64,000 nucleotides of DNA from an uncultured Cellulophaga sp. (GCA_947492955.1 CANLOV010000005.1:62001-126000), one strand, 5' to 3'; shown: positions 27,796 to 37,714, counted from the stretch's first letter. A program made the numbers and translations. Notes: generated from the letters alone by a model not told the origin.

Positions 27796-29160
27796 ATGAT
27801 TGATGGTAAAATTTTAGTGATAGATGACAACAAGAGTATTTTAAGCGCTTTAGAGATTTTATTGCAGTTTGAATATAAGCAGGTAAATACTATTTCTAAT
27901 CCAAATCAGATTACGTCATTTCCCAATTTAAAAGAATTTGATATTGCGCTATTAGATATGAATTTTTCTGCAGGCGTAAATACAGGAAACGAAGGTTTGT
28001 ACTGGCTAAGAGAACTAAAGAAAAAAGCGCCACATATTTCGGTAATTATGATGACGGCTTATGGTGCTGTAGATTTAGCAGTACAGGCTTTAAAAGAAGG
28101 AGCAGCAGATTTTGTTTTAAAACCTTGGAATAACGAAAAGTTACTGGTAACAGTAAAATCGGCATATTCGTTAAGGCAATCTAGGCAAGAGATACAACAA
28201 TTAAAAAAGAAAGAAAGTCATTTAAAACAAGTAATAAATCAGGATAAAAACTACATCATAGGAGCATCTAAGTCCTTAACTAAGGTGTTAAATCTTACCA
28301 GAAAAGTAGCAAAGACAGATGTAAATGTTTTAATTACAGGAGAAAATGGTACAGGAAAAGAACTTATTGCTCGCGAATTACATAGAATGTCTCATAGAAA
28401 AGAAGAAGTTTTTATAGGAGTAGATATGGGGTCTATTTCTGAAAATTTATTCGAAAGTGAGCTTTTTGGGCATACAAAAGGAGCTTTTACAGATGCCAAA
28501 GAAGACCGTGCAGGTAAATTTGAAGCAGCTAATGGAGGAACATTGTTTTTAGATGAAATAGGAAACCTATCATTACAAACACAAGCAAAACTATTATCGG
28601 CTATTCAAAATAAAGTAGTAGTAAGAGTAGGCTCTAATAAACCCATACCTGTAGCTATTAGATTGGTATGTGCTACTAATTGTAATTTAGATGCAATGGT
28701 AGCAGAGGGACTTTTTAGAGAAGATTTATTATACCGTATAAATACCATACATATAGAAGTTCCTGCTTTGCGAGACCGAGAGGGGGATGTATTGGTATTA
28801 GCCGATTTTTACTTAAAACGCTTTGCAAATAAATACGATAAGGCCGGACTAAGAATTAATAGTATGGCTCAAGAAAAATTATTAGAATATACTTGGCCCG
28901 GAAATGTTAGAGAGCTGCAACATACCATAGAAAGAGCTGTAATTTTATGCGAAGGAAATGTGTTAAAACCAACCGATTTTTTATTGAACACCAATACAAA
29001 AATGACATTGGAAACGGGTCCTGCTACTTTAGATGAAATGGAACAGTTTATGATCACAAATGCGTTAAATAAACACGATGGTAATTATAGTGCAGCAGCA
29101 AATGAATTAGGAATTTCTAGGCAAACACTCTACAATAAGTTAAAAAAGAATAAAAAATGA
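27796..29160 (+). CDS. sigma-54-dependent response regulator, NtrC family
   Basis: The 454-residue protein has a receiver domain (about 1-125; D10/D11, phosphoacceptor D54, T87, K109), an AAA+ domain (about 150-385) with Walker A GENGTGKE (183-190) and Walker B TLFLDE, and a Fis-type helix-turn-helix near NYSAAANELGISRQTLY. The sigma-54 contact loop reads GAFTDA (229-234) instead of GAFTGA, a variant I know to be common in this phylum. It should activate sigma-54 promoters when phosphorylated by the kinase encoded immediately downstream, whose ATG overlaps this stop codon by 4 bases. The divergent export operon is the likely target. Confidence 0.95.
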   Translation: MIDGKILVIDDNKSILSALEILLQFEYKQVNTISNPNQITSFPNLKEFDIALLDMNFSAGVNTGNEGLYWLRELKKKAPHISVIMMTAYGAVDLAVQALKEGAADFVLKPWNNEKLLVTVKSAYSLRQSRQEIQQLKKKESHLKQVINQDKNYIIGASKSLTKVLNLTRKVAKTDVNVLITGENGTGKELIARELHRMSHRKEEVFIGVDMGSISENLFESELFGHTKGAFTDAKEDRAGKFEAANGGTLFLDEIGNLSLQTQAKLLSAIQNKVVVRVGSNKPIPVAIRLVCATNCNLDAMVAEGLFREDLLYRINTIHIEVPALRDREGDVLVLADFYLKRFANKYDKAGLRINSMAQEKLLEYTWPGNVRELQHTIERAVILCEGNVLKPTDFLLNTNTKMTLETGPATLDEMEQFMITNALNKHDGNYSAAANELGISRQTLYNKLKKNKK

Positions 29161-30506
29161 TAGCTAGCAAAAGTTTTTATTTTCAGCTTATTTTTAGGGT
29201 TGTAATGATATCCGTAACAGCGTTAGTTACGGCTTTTTTGTATACAATTAACTATGTTATTTTTTCTTTTTTTGTTGGTATAACTATTGTTTTTCAGACC
29301 TTATTTTTAATTAAATATGTAAATACAACTAATACTAAAATAGCTTATTTCTTTAATTCTATTAAGAACGAAGATTTTACGTTACGGTTTCCCGAAAATG
29401 TAAATAATAAGTCATTAAAAGAATTGAATCAAAGCCTTAATATGTTTAATGGCATGATTCAGGAAGTTTATATAAAAAACCAATCTCAAGAGCAATATTA
29501 CCAAGAAATTTTAAAGCAAGCAGCCATTGGAATTTTAACATTGAATGATAGAGGTCATATTCTTTTTGCAAATCCTACAGTTGAAAAATTATTAAATTAT
29601 ACGCCTCTTAACCATATAAAACAGCTGCAACAGATAGATACTAAATTGTATAATTTATTTGTAGATTTAAAACCTTTTGAACGAAAATTATTTGAATTAA
29701 CTAATGAAAGAGGGAAAAGGCAATTGGCATTAAAATCTACAGCAATAAGCTTAAATAAAGAAGCTTTGTTATTGGTTGTAATACAAGATATACATAAGGA
29801 ATTAGATGAAAAAGAAGCCGATTCTTGGGAGCGCCTTATTAGAGTATTAACCCATGAGATAATGAATAGTGTTGCTCCTATAACCTCCATATCAGAATCA
29901 ATCTTAAAATACTTTAAAAAACAAGAAGAATTGGTGTCTATAGATGTGTTTAACGAAAATCATTTAAAAAACACGGCGAAAGGCTTAGAAGTAATTAAAG
30001 ACCAAGGAAATAATTTAATGAGTTTTGTACAATCGTACAGAAGCTTTTTAAATGTACCCAAACCAGATAAAGAAATTGTTTTAGCACAAAAATTATTAGA
30101 GAAGGTTAAGGTATTAATGATGCAGCAGCATAATACAATTACTTTTAATATAGTTACAGAACCAGATGATTTAGAGTTTTTTGTAGACGAAAAGTTAATT
30201 ATGCAAGTGCTTATAAATTTAAGTAAAAACGCCTATGAATCTATTAAAAATAAAGAGGATGGACTTATTAAAATTATAGCAGGAATTAATAATGAAGGAA
30301 AGAAATATATTGAGGTATATGATAATGGCCTTGGAATACCAGAAGACTTATTAGATAAAATTTTTATCCCTTTTTTTACTACTAAAAATACAGGAACAGG
30401 TATTGGTTTAAGTTTATCTAAACAAATTTTAAGAATGCACGATGGTACTTTAAAGGTAGTTTCTATTCCAAATAAAGAAACTAAATTTAGTATGGTTTTT
30501 AATTAA
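29157..30506 (+). CDS. sensor histidine kinase (PAS-like domain, NtrB type)
   Basis: The 449-residue protein has two membrane segments (about 10-30 and 34-52) with almost no periplasmic loop, a PAS-like domain (about 118-220; AAIGILTLNDRGHILFANPT), a dimerisation/phosphoacceptor region with H-box LTHEIMNSVAPI, and an HATPase domain with N-box NLSKNAYES, G1 DNGLGIP and G2 GTGIGLSL. The lack of a large periplasmic sensor suggests it senses a membrane or cytoplasmic signal, perhaps envelope stress. It is translationally coupled to the NtrC-type regulator (4-base overlap). Its stop lies 4 bases from the convergent ABC ATPase gene with no visible terminator. Confidence 0.95.
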   Translation: MIASKSFYFQLIFRVVMISVTALVTAFLYTINYVIFSFFVGITIVFQTLFLIKYVNTTNTKIAYFFNSIKNEDFTLRFPENVNNKSLKELNQSLNMFNGMIQEVYIKNQSQEQYYQEILKQAAIGILTLNDRGHILFANPTVEKLLNYTPLNHIKQLQQIDTKLYNLFVDLKPFERKLFELTNERGKRQLALKSTAISLNKEALLLVVIQDIHKELDEKEADSWERLIRVLTHEIMNSVAPITSISESILKYFKKQEELVSIDVFNENHLKNTAKGLEVIKDQGNNLMSFVQSYRSFLNVPKPDKEIVLAQKLLEKVKVLMMQQHNTITFNIVTEPDDLEFFVDEKLIMQVLINLSKNAYESIKNKEDGLIKIIAGINNEGKKYIEVYDNGLGIPEDLLDKIFIPFFTTKNTGTGIGLSLSKQILRMHDGTLKVVSIPNKETKFSMVFN

Positions 30507-30510
30507 AAAC

Positions 30511-31488
30511 CTAAGCCTTTAAGCGAGTATTAATGGTTTCTAAGGAAACATTTAAAAATAACTCAGTTTCTACTTCATGTGCTGTTTGCGAATTAAAAAA
30601 CAAGGTTTTATCTTCATTTACCATACCTTCTATAAGGTAGTGGCTTCCCTTAAAATAACAATTTTTAACCCATACTTTTAGTCCCGATTCTGTTGAGGTT
30701 TGAAACTCGTGCGGGTATACTAAAATAGATTTATTAATCTCTGCATAAGGTTTTAGTAATTGTATAGGAATTATATTAGCCTCACCAAAAAGAGATGCGA
30801 TATAATTGTTTTTAGGATTATTATACAATGCTACGGGTGTTCCTTTGGTTAAAATAGTATGGTCTTTTAATACTATAATTTCATCGGCAAAAGATAAAAC
30901 ATCTGTAGAATCGTGTGATGCTACAATACAAGTAATACCCTTCTTTTTTAAATGTGCAAATAGTTTTCTTCTTAGACTATTTTTTCTAAAGTTATCAATA
31001 TGACTAAAAGGTTCATCTAATAATAAAACTTCGGGTTCCTGAGCCAATACTCTAGCAAGAGCTACACGTTGTTGTTGTCCACCGCTTAAGTTTTTAACCA
31101 TTGTTTTAGCATCATCTACCATCTCTATCATTTCTAATAACTCTAGTGTACGTTGTTTTAATTCATCAGGATAAAAAACAGATAAATACTGACTTACGTT
31201 TTCTTCTACAGTAATAAAAGGCATTAAATCAAAATCCTGAGATAGGTATTTCATGTATAACTCGCCAGGGACTAGATTGTAGTTTGGCCCCAAAACCTGA
31301 GTATCATTCCAAAAAACAGAGCCTTTATCTATATGTAAAAGGCCGTATATAATTTTTAATAAAGTGCTTTTTCCGCAACCACTTTCCCCAATAATAGAAA
31401 TATGGCTGCCTTTATCGGCTTTAAAGTCGATGTTCTCTAATACTTTTTTATTGCTATAGGAGAACGATATATTGTTTACTTGTAACAT
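30511..31488 (-). CDS. orphan ABC ATPase, PotA/FbpC type
   Basis: The 325-residue protein has Walker A GESGCGKS, signature LSGGQQQRVALARV, Walker B VLLLDEPFSHID and H-loop ASHDSTD. A C-terminal extension (about 225-325) resembles the regulatory/TOBE-like region of importer ATPases for iron, spermidine or molybdate. No permease or binding protein is adjacent, so the transporter is split or this ATPase has another role. It follows the prolyl oligopeptidase gene by 51 bases on the same strand. Function beyond ATPase is uncertain. Confidence 0.85.
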   Translation of the reverse strand: MLQVNNISFSYSNKKVLENIDFKADKGSHISIIGESGCGKSTLLKIIYGLLHIDKGSVFWNDTQVLGPNYNLVPGELYMKYLSQDFDLMPFITVEENVSQYLSVFYPDELKQRTLELLEMIEMVDDAKTMVKNLSGGQQQRVALARVLAQEPEVLLLDEPFSHIDNFRKNSLRRKLFAHLKKKGITCIVASHDSTDVLSFADEIIVLKDHTILTKGTPVALYNNPKNNYIASLFGEANIIPIQLLKPYAEINKSILVYPHEFQTSTESGLKVWVKNCYFKGSHYLIEGMVNEDKTLFFNSQTAHEVETELFLNVSLETINTRLKA

Positions 31489-31539
31489 AATAGATTTGGT
31501 AAAAATTGGGTTTTGGTTTGGTATATATGATATAGAATT

Positions 31540-33663
31540 TTACAGGCCCATGTGGTATAATGTAAAAGCATAAATATCTGCATATTGTGCTATTGTTTTA
31601 CTTACTGGGGTACCAGCGCCATGCCCTGCATTGGTTTCTATACGTATTAATATAGGGTTTTTGCCATTATTTTTTTCCTGTAGCGTAGCTGCAAATTTAA
31701 AACTATGTGCAGGTACTACACGATCATCATGATCTCCTGTAGTTACTAAAGTTGCAGGGTAACTAGTGCCTTTTTTTATGGCGTGTAGTGGCGAGTAAGC
31801 TAATAAATACTCAAACATTTCTTTACTTTCTTCTGCAGTACCATAGTCGTAATCCCAACCAGCACCTGCTGTAAATGTATGGTAACGTAGCATATCTAAA
31901 ACACCAACTGCGGGCAGAGCTACTTTCATTAAATCTGGTCGTTGCGTCATAGTAGCACCTACTAATAAACCTCCGTTAGAACCTCCACGAATTGCTAAAT
32001 AATCCGATGAGGTATAATTGTTTTCTATTAAGTATTCGGCTGCGGCTATAAAATCATCAAAAACATTCTGCTTTTTTGTTTTAACACCAGCATTATGCCA
32101 TTTTTTACCATATTCTCCACCTCCACGAAGGTTTGGAACAGCGTAAATACCACCTTGTTCCATCCAAACGGCATTTCCAATACTAAAAGATGGGGTAAGG
32201 CTAACATTAAAACCACCATAACCATATAGTATAGTGGGGTTTTTACCATTTAGTTTTAGCCCTTTTTTATGGGTAATTATCATGGGTATTTTAGTACCAT
32301 CTTTAGAGGTGTAAAATACTTGTTTAGAAGTGTAGTTGTTAGATTCAAAATCTATTTCGGGCTGCCAATATAAACTGTATGTTCCTGTTTCTACATTGTA
32401 TTTGTAAGAAGATGTGGGAGTATTGTAATTGGTAAATGAGAAATAGAATTCTTTTTCCTCTTTTTTTCCTCCAAATCCATTTGCGGTACCCACTCCTGGC
32501 AGTGTTATTTCTCTAATTAATTCTCCTTCGTAATTATATTGATATACTTTTGAAATAGCATCTACCATATATTCCGTAAAAAAGTATCCACCTCCTTTGT
32601 TAGGAGAAAGAACATTTGTAGTTTCAGGAATAAAATCTACCCAATTTTCGGGAATTGGATTGGCTGCATCTACTGTAACTATTTTTTTATTTGGAGCTCC
32701 AAAATTAGTAACAAGGTATAGTTTAGAACCTACATTTTCTATAATATAAGTATCAGAATTTGTATGATTTAAAATAGTAACTAAAGCACTGTTGGGCTTA
32801 GATAAATCTTTTATAAATAATTTATTTCCAGAGGTAGATACTGCTGCAGAAATAATTAAATAGCGTTGGTCTTTAGTAACTTGTCCGCTTACATAACGGT
32901 GTTTTTCTTCATTGGTGCCTCCAAAAACTACAATATCTTTTTCTTGTGATGTTCCTAATTTATGATAGTATAATTTATGCTGGTCTGTTTTAGCGGAAAG
33001 CTCACTTCCTAAAGGCTTATCATAGCTAGAATAATAAAAACCTTCGTTTCCTTTCCAAGAAATACCACTAAATTTTACATCTATAATGGTATCTCCTACT
33101 TTTTCTAATGTTTCAGTATTTAGTACTATAATTTTTCTCCAATCACTACCGCCTTCAGAAATAGCGTAGGCAGCTAAAGAACCGTCTTTGGTAAAATTAA
33201 TTCCGGCTAAAGAAGTTGTGCCATCTTTAGAAAAGGTATTAGGATTTAGAAATATTTTAGGAGTTTTGTTTTCTTTTTTTCTATAGAGCACATATTGGTT
33301 TTGTAAACCATCATTTTTATAAAAATAAGTATAGTTTCCTTCAGTGAAAGGTGTACCTAGTTTTTCATAATTCCATAACTTTTCTAATCTATCTTTAATA
33401 ATATTTCTAGACGGAATTTTATGTAAATGGCTAAAAGTTAATTTATTCTGTGCTTTTACCCAGTCTTTAGTCTCTAAACTCCTATCATCTTCTAACCAAC
33501 GATAAGGGTCTTTAACCTCAGTTCCAAAGTAAGTAGTTGTAATAGTTTGTTTTTTAGTAGGGGGGTAATTCATTGGGGTAGCTTTTGTTTGGCTTACTAC
33601 ATGTAAACTAATATTACTAACTAATAAGAATAGTAAATATTTTATTTGTTGATAATTTACCAT
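31540..33663 (-). CDS. prolyl oligopeptidase, family S9A
   Basis: The 707-residue protein has a signal peptide (about 1-24), a seven-bladed propeller (about 100-430) and an alpha/beta-hydrolase domain. The catalytic triad is visible: Ser about 562 in GGSNGGLL, Asp in GDHDDRVVP (about 646-647) and His about 681 in NAGHGAGTP. The N-terminal PPTKKQ and [11 protein letters not shown] segment is also typical. It cleaves short peptides after proline and should act in the periplasm or at the envelope in this organism. It is separated from asd by a terminator and followed by the orphan ATPase gene. Confidence 0.95.
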   Translation of the reverse strand: MVNYQQIKYLLFLLVSNISLHVVSQTKATPMNYPPTKKQTITTTYFGTEVKDPYRWLEDDRSLETKDWVKAQNKLTFSHLHKIPSRNIIKDRLEKLWNYEKLGTPFTEGNYTYFYKNDGLQNQYVLYRKKENKTPKIFLNPNTFSKDGTTSLAGINFTKDGSLAAYAISEGGSDWRKIIVLNTETLEKVGDTIIDVKFSGISWKGNEGFYYSSYDKPLGSELSAKTDQHKLYYHKLGTSQEKDIVVFGGTNEEKHRYVSGQVTKDQRYLIISAAVSTSGNKLFIKDLSKPNSALVTILNHTNSDTYIIENVGSKLYLVTNFGAPNKKIVTVDAANPIPENWVDFIPETTNVLSPNKGGGYFFTEYMVDAISKVYQYNYEGELIREITLPGVGTANGFGGKKEEKEFYFSFTNYNTPTSSYKYNVETGTYSLYWQPEIDFESNNYTSKQVFYTSKDGTKIPMIITHKKGLKLNGKNPTILYGYGGFNVSLTPSFSIGNAVWMEQGGIYAVPNLRGGGEYGKKWHNAGVKTKKQNVFDDFIAAAEYLIENNYTSSDYLAIRGGSNGGLLVGATMTQRPDLMKVALPAVGVLDMLRYHTFTAGAGWDYDYGTAEESKEMFEYLLAYSPLHAIKKGTSYPATLVTTGDHDDRVVPAHSFKFAATLQEKNNGKNPILIRIETNAGHGAGTPVSKTIAQYADIYAFTLYHMGL

Positions 33664-33681
33664 GTGACTAAAATAACATAA

Positions 33682-33717
33682 AAAAACCTTTGAAACAGGA
33701 TTGTTCCAAAGGTTTTT
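33682..33717 (-). terminator. rho-independent terminator after asd
   Basis: Inverted repeat with AAAAACCTTTG and CAAAGGTTTTT arms, extendable to 15 bp with one mismatch. On the minus strand the hairpin is followed by a run of T. It lies between the asd stop and the prolyl oligopeptidase start. Confidence 0.8.
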
Positions 33718-33743
33718 AGATTGTTTATTCTATGTGTAGTGTT

Positions 33744-34733
33744 CTACACTAATGCATTTTCTATTAAATACTCGCCAATTTGTACGGCATTAGTCGCAGC
33801 TCCTTTTCTTAAGTTATCTGCAACTATCCACATATTTAATGTGTTTCTTTGTGTTTCATCTCTACGTAAACGACCTACAAATACATCATCTTTACCATGT
33901 GCGTATATTGGCATAGGGTATGTGTTTGTATCTGTATTATCTTGTAAAACAACACCTGGAGTTTCACTTAATAGTTTACGAACATCCGTAAGCTCAAAAT
34001 CATTTTCGAACTCTACATTTACAGATTCAGAATGTCCACCAGCTGTTGGTATACGTACAGCAGTAGCACTTACAGAAAATGTTTTATCGTTAAATATTTT
34101 TTGTGGCTCTCTAGCCAGTTTCATTTCTTCTTTAGTATAACCGTTTTCTAAGAAAACATCGCAATGAGGAAGCGCATTTCTACCAATAGGATAAGGGTAA
34201 GCCATTTCTCCTTTAATACCTGCAATTTCGTTTTCTAATTGCTCTACTGCTTTTACACCAGTACCAGAAACAGATTGGTATGTAGATACAACAATACGTT
34301 TCATATTATATTTTTCATGCAACGGAGCCAATGCCATTACCATTTGTATGGTAGAGCAATTAGGGTTTGCAATAATTTTATCTTCTTTGGTTAACTCATT
34401 GGCATTAATTTCTGGTACTACTAATTTTTTAGTAGGATCCATACGCCAAGCAGAAGAATTATCTATTACAGTAGTTCCTGCAGCTGCAAATTTAGGAGCC
34501 CATTCTAAAGAAGTGTCTCCACCAGCTGAAAAAATAGCAATTTGTGGCTTTGCAGCAACTGCGTCTGCTAAGCCTATAATAGTATAATCTTCACCTTTAT
34601 ATTTTAATTTTTTACCTACAGAACGTTCTGAGGCAACTAATAATAATTCGGTAATTGGAAAATTACGTTCTTCCAATACTTTTAGCATAACTTCGCCAAC
34701 CATTCCAGTGGCTCCAACAACTGCTACTTTCAT
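33744..34733 (-). CDS. asd: aspartate-semialdehyde dehydrogenase
   Basis: The 329-residue enzyme has the NADP-binding GATGMVGEV motif (7-15), catalytic Cys126 in NPNCST, and His234 in the AGGHSES segment. It reduces aspartyl phosphate to aspartate semialdehyde, the branch point to lysine/diaminopimelate, threonine and methionine. Length and motifs are standard. It is a single-gene unit: a strong -7/-33 promoter lies just upstream (34753-34783) and a terminator just downstream. Confidence 0.97.
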   Translation of the reverse strand: MKVAVVGATGMVGEVMLKVLEERNFPITELLLVASERSVGKKLKYKGEDYTIIGLADAVAAKPQIAIFSAGGDTSLEWAPKFAAAGTTVIDNSSAWRMDPTKKLVVPEINANELTKEDKIIANPNCSTIQMVMALAPLHEKYNMKRIVVSTYQSVSGTGVKAVEQLENEIAGIKGEMAYPYPIGRNALPHCDVFLENGYTKEEMKLAREPQKIFNDKTFSVSATAVRIPTAGGHSESVNVEFENDFELTDVRKLLSETPGVVLQDNTDTNTYPMPIYAHGKDDVFVGRLRRDETQRNTLNMWIVADNLRKGAATNAVQIGEYLIENALV

Positions 34734-34752
34734 CTCTTAAAAATTTAGGCAA

Positions 34753-34783
34753 CAAAAGTACTCTAATAGTGCTTATTGTACAA
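34753..34783 (-). promoter_or_regulatory. promoter of asd (TTG-N20-TACTTTTG)
   Basis: On the minus strand TACTTTTG (34760-34753) is an exact TAnnTTTG -7 box and TTG at 34783-34781 sits 20 bases upstream, the expected -33 spacing for Bacteroidota. The start codon is 19 bases beyond the -7 box. Confidence 0.75.
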
Positions 34784-34885
34784 GTGTTTTTCTTTTTGAT
34801 ATTAAAAATATAACAAAATGTTACAAAAACAACAAAACTTTTATAATCTTTAGTGTTATATAGTATAATAAAACGTAGTAAATTG

Positions 34886-34893
34886 TAAATTTG
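34886..34893 (+). promoter_or_regulatory. -7 element TAAATTTG of the receiver-protein gene
   Basis: Exact TAnnTTTG match, 22 bases before the ATG at 34916. No clear -33 TTTG is visible. Confidence 0.55.
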
Positions 34894-34915
34894 TGTCGAA
34901 AATTGAGCGAACTAT

Positions 34916-35299
34916 ATGAATATTTGGGTTATTGATGATGATTTAGTATCACAATTTGCTACGCAATACAGAATAGAACAATCTAATGTTTCATGTTATG
35001 TTGCTACATATGATAGTGCTACAAAGGCATTAAGAAGTATAAAAGACATATTAGCTAATGAGGAAGAAATGCCAAATATCTTATTATTAGATTTGGTTAT
35101 GCCATTAATGGATGGGTGGAAATTTCTTGAAGAGTTAGAAAGAATATATACGGTTAAGAATAATATGAAAGTATATGTTTTATCTGCTTTTAATAATTAC
35201 AAGGACCGTGATTTGGCTAAAAAACACCCTTTAGTTCATGGTTATTTTGATAAACCTTTATCTGAGGTTGACATGAATGAAATTCTAAATGACTTATAA
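34916..35299 (+). CDS. stand-alone receiver-domain response regulator
   Basis: The 127-residue protein consists only of a CheY-like receiver domain: acidic residues D7-D9, phosphoacceptor D59 in LLLDLVMP, S90 and K113 in FDKPLS. There is no output domain, so it probably works by protein-protein contact or as a phosphorelay intermediate. No kinase is adjacent. It is a single-gene unit convergent with mscL. The family is clear; the partner is unknown. Confidence 0.9.
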   Translation: MNIWVIDDDLVSQFATQYRIEQSNVSCYVATYDSATKALRSIKDILANEEEMPNILLLDLVMPLMDGWKFLEELERIYTVKNNMKVYVLSAFNNYKDRDLAKKHPLVHGYFDKPLSEVDMNEILNDL

Positions 35300-35304
35300 A
35301 AAAA

Positions 35305-35337
35305 CCGTTTATACTATTAGCGAAATAGTATAAACGG
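35305..35337 (-). terminator. terminator between mscL and the receiver-protein gene
   Basis: Perfect 14-bp stem (CCGTTTATACTATT and its complement) with a 5-base loop. On the minus strand it is followed by a run of seven T, so it mainly terminates mscL transcripts; on the plus strand the T-run is missing. A second 11-bp palindrome (35367-35389) lies between it and the mscL stop. Confidence 0.8.
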
Positions 35338-35393
35338 CATTAAGTTAACTACAATAGTGTAGCGGTAATACTCTAAATTTTAGAGTATTAATA

Positions 35394-35798
35394 TTATTTC
35401 TTAGATAATAAATCTCTGATTTCTGCTAATAAATCTTCTTGAGAAGGACCTGCTGGTTCTTCAGCTGGAGCCTCTTCTGGTTTTTTCATTTTATTAACAC
35501 CTTTTACTACTAAGAACATTACAAATGCTACAATAATAAAGTCTAATACATTTGTAATAAACTGTCCATGCTCTAAGTAAACTTCTCCAACTATTTTCCC
35601 TGTTTCATCGGCAACACCATCTCTTAATTTCATTCTTAAATCTTTGAAATCAGTATCGAATAATAATCCAATTAATGGAGAAACAATTCCTCCTGTAAAA
35701 GAAGTTACTACATCTTTAAATGCAGCACCCATTACAAAACCAACGGCAATATCTACAAGATTGCCTTTCATTGCAAACTCTTTAAATTCTTTTAACAT
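35394..35798 (-). CDS. mscL: large-conductance mechanosensitive channel MscL
   Basis: The 134-residue protein matches MscL end to end: N-terminal amphipathic FKEFAMKGNLVDIAVGFVMG, the first pore helix AAFKDVVTSFTGGIVSPLIG, a periplasmic loop, a second membrane helix FLVVKGV-side, and a charged C-terminal bundle (EEAPAEEPAGPS). It forms a pentameric channel that opens under hypo-osmotic membrane tension. It lies 85 bases after alr on the same strand and is followed by a terminator. Confidence 0.97.
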   Translation of the reverse strand: MLKEFKEFAMKGNLVDIAVGFVMGAAFKDVVTSFTGGIVSPLIGLLFDTDFKDLRMKLRDGVADETGKIVGEVYLEHGQFITNVLDFIIVAFVMFLVVKGVNKMKKPEEAPAEEPAGPSQEDLLAEIRDLLSKK

Positions 35799-35883
35799 TT
35801 CTGTGTTTTTAAATTAGTTAATGTGTTTAAGAGTTGCAATGTAGCTAAAAAAAGAACTCATAACAAAATGTTAATTAACATTT

Positions 35884-36996
35884 TTAATTATCTACAAACG
35901 TTCTTTTTACTCTTTGCGAGATTCCTGTAAGTAATTCGTAAGATATTGTTTTAGCACTATTTGCTAATTCTTCTGCAGAAAAGTCAGGACCAAAAATGAT
36001 AACTTCATCCCCTTCATTACAATCAATATTGGTAATATCTATCATAATCATATCCATACAAACATTCCCAATAATTGGTGCTTTTTTTCCATTTACAGTA
36101 ACAAAGGATTTTCCATTGCCGTATTGCCTTCCAATGCCATCGGCATGTCCTAAGGGCAGTGTTGCCGTTTTAGTTGTGTTAGTAGCAGAAAATGCTCTGT
36201 TGTAACCCACACTTTGCTTGGGTTCTATAGTATGTATTTGCGAAATAATGGTTTTAAATGTAGCAATAGGTATTAATTTGGCGTCAATCTTAGCTTCGTT
36301 TCCAAAACCATAGAGTCCAATACCTGTACGTACCATATTAAACTGGGCTTCATTGGCATAATTTATAATGCCAGAAGTATTCAGAAGATGTTTAAATGGT
36401 TTGTAATTTAATTTACGATCTAATAAAGTAGTTATTTTTTTAAAATGTGCTATCTGATTTAGTGTAAATTCTTTTTCATTATGGTCTTCAGATGCTGCTA
36501 AATGAGAAAAAACAGAAGTAATTTTTAAAAAATTAGTCTTTTTTAATTCTTCTATTATATAATCAATATCATTATCAATAAAACCTAGCCTATTTAAACC
36601 GGTATTAAACTTCAGATGAATAGGGTAATCTTTTATTTTTTGCTTTTCAGATTCTTTAATAAAAGCATCTAATATTCTTTTAGAGTAAATACTAGGCTCT
36701 AAATGGTGTTTAATAATATCTTTAAAGTTAACACTTAAAGGGTGTAGTACTAAAATAGGAGTTTTAATACCGACTTCCCTTAAAGAAATACCTTCGGCAG
36801 CGTAGGCTACGGCAAAATAATCTACCCCTAAAAGTTCTAATTTTTTTGCAACTGTAATAGCATCGCTACCATATGCAAATGCTTTTACAACACTTAATAA
36901 TTTGGTAGAAGCCTTTATTTTGGAACGTAAATAGGTATAATTATGTTCTAAAGATTTTAAATTTATTTCTAAAACAGTTTCAGTGGCTTTAGGCAT
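35884..36996 (-). CDS. alr: alanine racemase
   Basis: The 370-residue PLP enzyme has the cofactor lysine in [10 protein letters not shown] (K38), and the catalytic tyrosine of the opposite face in [10 protein letters not shown]. The typical active-site VKANAYG is altered to VKAFAYG, a change found in this phylum. It interconverts L- and D-alanine for peptidoglycan. It overlaps the end of tdk by 8 bases, so the two are co-transcribed and probably translationally coupled. Stand-alone Alr rather than the MurF-Alr fusion found in some Bacteroidota. Confidence 0.95.
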   Translation of the reverse strand: MPKATETVLEINLKSLEHNYTYLRSKIKASTKLLSVVKAFAYGSDAITVAKKLELLGVDYFAVAYAAEGISLREVGIKTPILVLHPLSVNFKDIIKHHLEPSIYSKRILDAFIKESEKQKIKDYPIHLKFNTGLNRLGFIDNDIDYIIEELKKTNFLKITSVFSHLAASEDHNEKEFTLNQIAHFKKITTLLDRKLNYKPFKHLLNTSGIINYANEAQFNMVRTGIGLYGFGNEAKIDAKLIPIATFKTIISQIHTIEPKQSVGYNRAFSATNTTKTATLPLGHADGIGRQYGNGKSFVTVNGKKAPIIGNVCMDMIMIDITNIDCNEGDEVIIFGPDFSAEELANSAKTISYELLTGISQRVKRTFVDN

Positions 36997-37633
36997 TTTT
37001 ATCTTTTTTATTCGCCAATACGTCCTCTTTTATAACCTCTATATCACTTATTTTTTCTCTTAGCATAGCTTTGTAATATGCAGCTCTACTTAGTGGCTCG
37101 TACTCTTCGGTTTCACCAAGCATTACAATATTATCATTGCTAGATTTTCTAAAACTGTAATGCGCTAAATTCCCAGTTCTAGTGCATACAGCATGTACTT
37201 TAGTTACATATTCAGCAGTAGCCATTAAAGCAGGCATAGGACCAAAAGGATTACCTTTAAAATCCATATCTAAACCAGCAACAACAACCCTAATGCCTTT
37301 ATTGGCTAAATCGTTACAAACAGAGATTATTTCATCATCAAAAAACTGAGCTTCATCTATGCCCACAACATCACAATTGTCTGCTAAAAGTCTAATATTA
37401 GCAGCTGCAGGTACAGGTGTAGAACGTATTTCATTGGCATCATGCGAAACCACCATTTCTTCATCGTACCTAGTATCTACTTGTGGCTTAAAAATTTCTA
37501 CTTTTTGTTTAGCAAACTGTGCCCGTTTTAGCCTTCTGATAAGCTCTTCGGTTTTACCAGAAAACATAGAACCACAGATAACTTCTATCCAGCCGAATTG
37601 TTCTTTATGATTAACGGTATTTTCGAGAAACAT
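36989..37633 (-). CDS. tdk: thymidine kinase (type II)
   Basis: The 214-residue kinase has the P-loop [11 protein letters not shown], the DEAQFF Walker-B-like segment ([10 protein letters not shown]) and a late YEPLSRAAY substrate lasso region. It phosphorylates thymidine to dTMP in the salvage pathway. Of the four zinc-site cysteines usual in type II enzymes, only one is obvious in the region [10 protein letters not shown], so the zinc finger is reduced, as in many relatives. It overlaps alr by 8 bases. A candidate -7 element TACTTTCG (one mismatch) lies just upstream. Confidence 0.95.
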   Translation of the reverse strand: MFLENTVNHKEQFGWIEVICGSMFSGKTEELIRRLKRAQFAKQKVEIFKPQVDTRYDEEMVVSHDANEIRSTPVPAAANIRLLADNCDVVGIDEAQFFDDEIISVCNDLANKGIRVVVAGLDMDFKGNPFGPMPALMATAEYVTKVHAVCTRTGNLAHYSFRKSSNDNIVMLGETEEYEPLSRAAYYKAMLREKISDIEVIKEDVLANKKDKNA

Positions 37634-37706
37634 TTTGTAATTTTAGACGAAAGTAATGCGTTTTTCGTTTTTATTATAGGTAAATGTAAATTTATTAAAA
37701 AAGAAA

Positions 37707-37714
37707 TACCTTTC
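37707..37714 (+). promoter_or_regulatory. candidate -7 element TACCTTTC for the gene at 37744
   Basis: Seven of eight matches to TAnnTTTG, 29 bases before the ATG at 37744, within the divergent tdk/37744 intergenic region. Confidence 0.35.
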
